Below are positions 63,810 through 64,000 of a DNA stretch of 64,000 nt, piece after piece. This stretch comes from Carboxylicivirga longa (lineage in GTDB: Bacteria > Bacteroidota > Bacteroidia > Bacteroidales > Marinilabiliaceae). A program made the translations under genes and the position numbers. A model generated the notes under the pieces. The model was not told the DNA's origin, did not search any database, and worked only from the letters and a program-made list of their open reading frames with translations. Where the stretch lies: positions 91,683 through 155,682 of the forward strand of contig NZ_JBNGOZ010000010.1 of assembly GCF_050589825.1 (NCBI RefSeq), read 5' to 3'. Position 1 is the first letter of the stretch. Each line of letters starts with the position of its first letter.

Positions 63810-64000
63810 CTATTGGGAATACGTTTATGGTTGGATAATCTATTACGCCAATTTTACATTTTTTTTACTTTTTCTTAACAGTCACCCGTAACACGCAGTA
63901 TTACAGGATAATAAAAAACATAGAGGCTATAGTTTAATAATGCGTTGTAAAACCGATTAGTTGTTGATAACATAGGTCTATTTTCAAAAACCTTTCCTTA
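63810..64000. other. Leader of the FecR gene, right edge
   Basis: The 191 bp up to the window edge hold no open frame of coding character. If a sigma-factor gene precedes FecR, its 3' end is beyond the edge. Confidence 0.4.

Overview
The window is chromosomal DNA of a Bacteroidota bacterium, most likely a marine or anaerobic Bacteroidales/Marinilabiliales relative. The grounds are a SusC/SusD pair with an STN-FecR signalling arm, a type IX secretion C-terminal domain, a one-component regulator with a Bacteroidota-type LuxR helix-turn-helix, LytS/LytTR and 'reg_prop' sensor kinases, many sulfatases, and start codons that mostly lack a strong Shine-Dalgarno sequence. No rRNA, tRNA, CRISPR array, phage, transposase or integrase was found. 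The species cannot be named from the sequence alone.

Left third (1-24.5 kb): housekeeping and envelope genes. A carbonic anhydrase cut by the window edge is paired with a SulP anion transporter. Then come a lone lipoprotein sulfatase and a PsiE-like membrane protein, a LytS/LytTR two-component pair, a three-gene RND efflux operon (adaptor, pump, TolC), peptide deformylase, a large propeller-type sensor kinase, a PhzF isomerase, a small outer-membrane barrel, a large MscS channel, a CysJ-like diflavin reductase and a lysine-2,3-aminomutase-like radical SAM enzyme.

Middle (24.5-40.2 kb): a compact metal-handling operon holds a short CDF transporter, an AraC regulator with an N-terminal CxxC metal-binding-like domain, an SO_0444-type permease with a C-terminal HMA domain, and a small membrane protein. 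Next is a biotin-dependent carboxyltransferase operon (MmdA-like, a 61-residue protein, and an OadA/PycB-like subunit fused to biotin carrier); it has no Na+-pump subunit here and could be a transcarboxylase. A membrane-bound LuxR regulator with an extracytoplasmic lectin-like domain is broken by an in-frame TGA where relatives carry tryptophan, and lies divergent to a T9SS-exported protein. An LplT-like transporter and an acyltransferase-ACP-acyl-activating fusion form a lysophospholipid repair operon.

Right third (40.2-63.8 kb): one large polysaccharide-utilisation locus, all on the minus strand. Read in the direction of transcription it runs FecR anti-sigma, SusC with STN domain, SusD, a clan GH-A hydrolase, GH27, GH2, GH20, GH16, sulfatase, sulfatase, GH109 and GH2 beta-galactosidase. 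Together these suggest a sulfated glycan rich in galactose and N-acetylhexosamine. The ECF sigma factor expected before FecR is outside the window.

The least explained structure is in intergenic DNA. There is a dispersed repeat family of about 55-85 bp in four places (4.7, 18.0, 18.9 and 31.8 kb), a cluster of four mini-hairpins with unrelated stems but the same three-base-loop architecture (4.83-4.98 kb), a perfect seven-base-period tandem repeat inside the carboxyltransferase operon, and a nearly identical 19-bp palindrome upstream of two genes of the polysaccharide locus.
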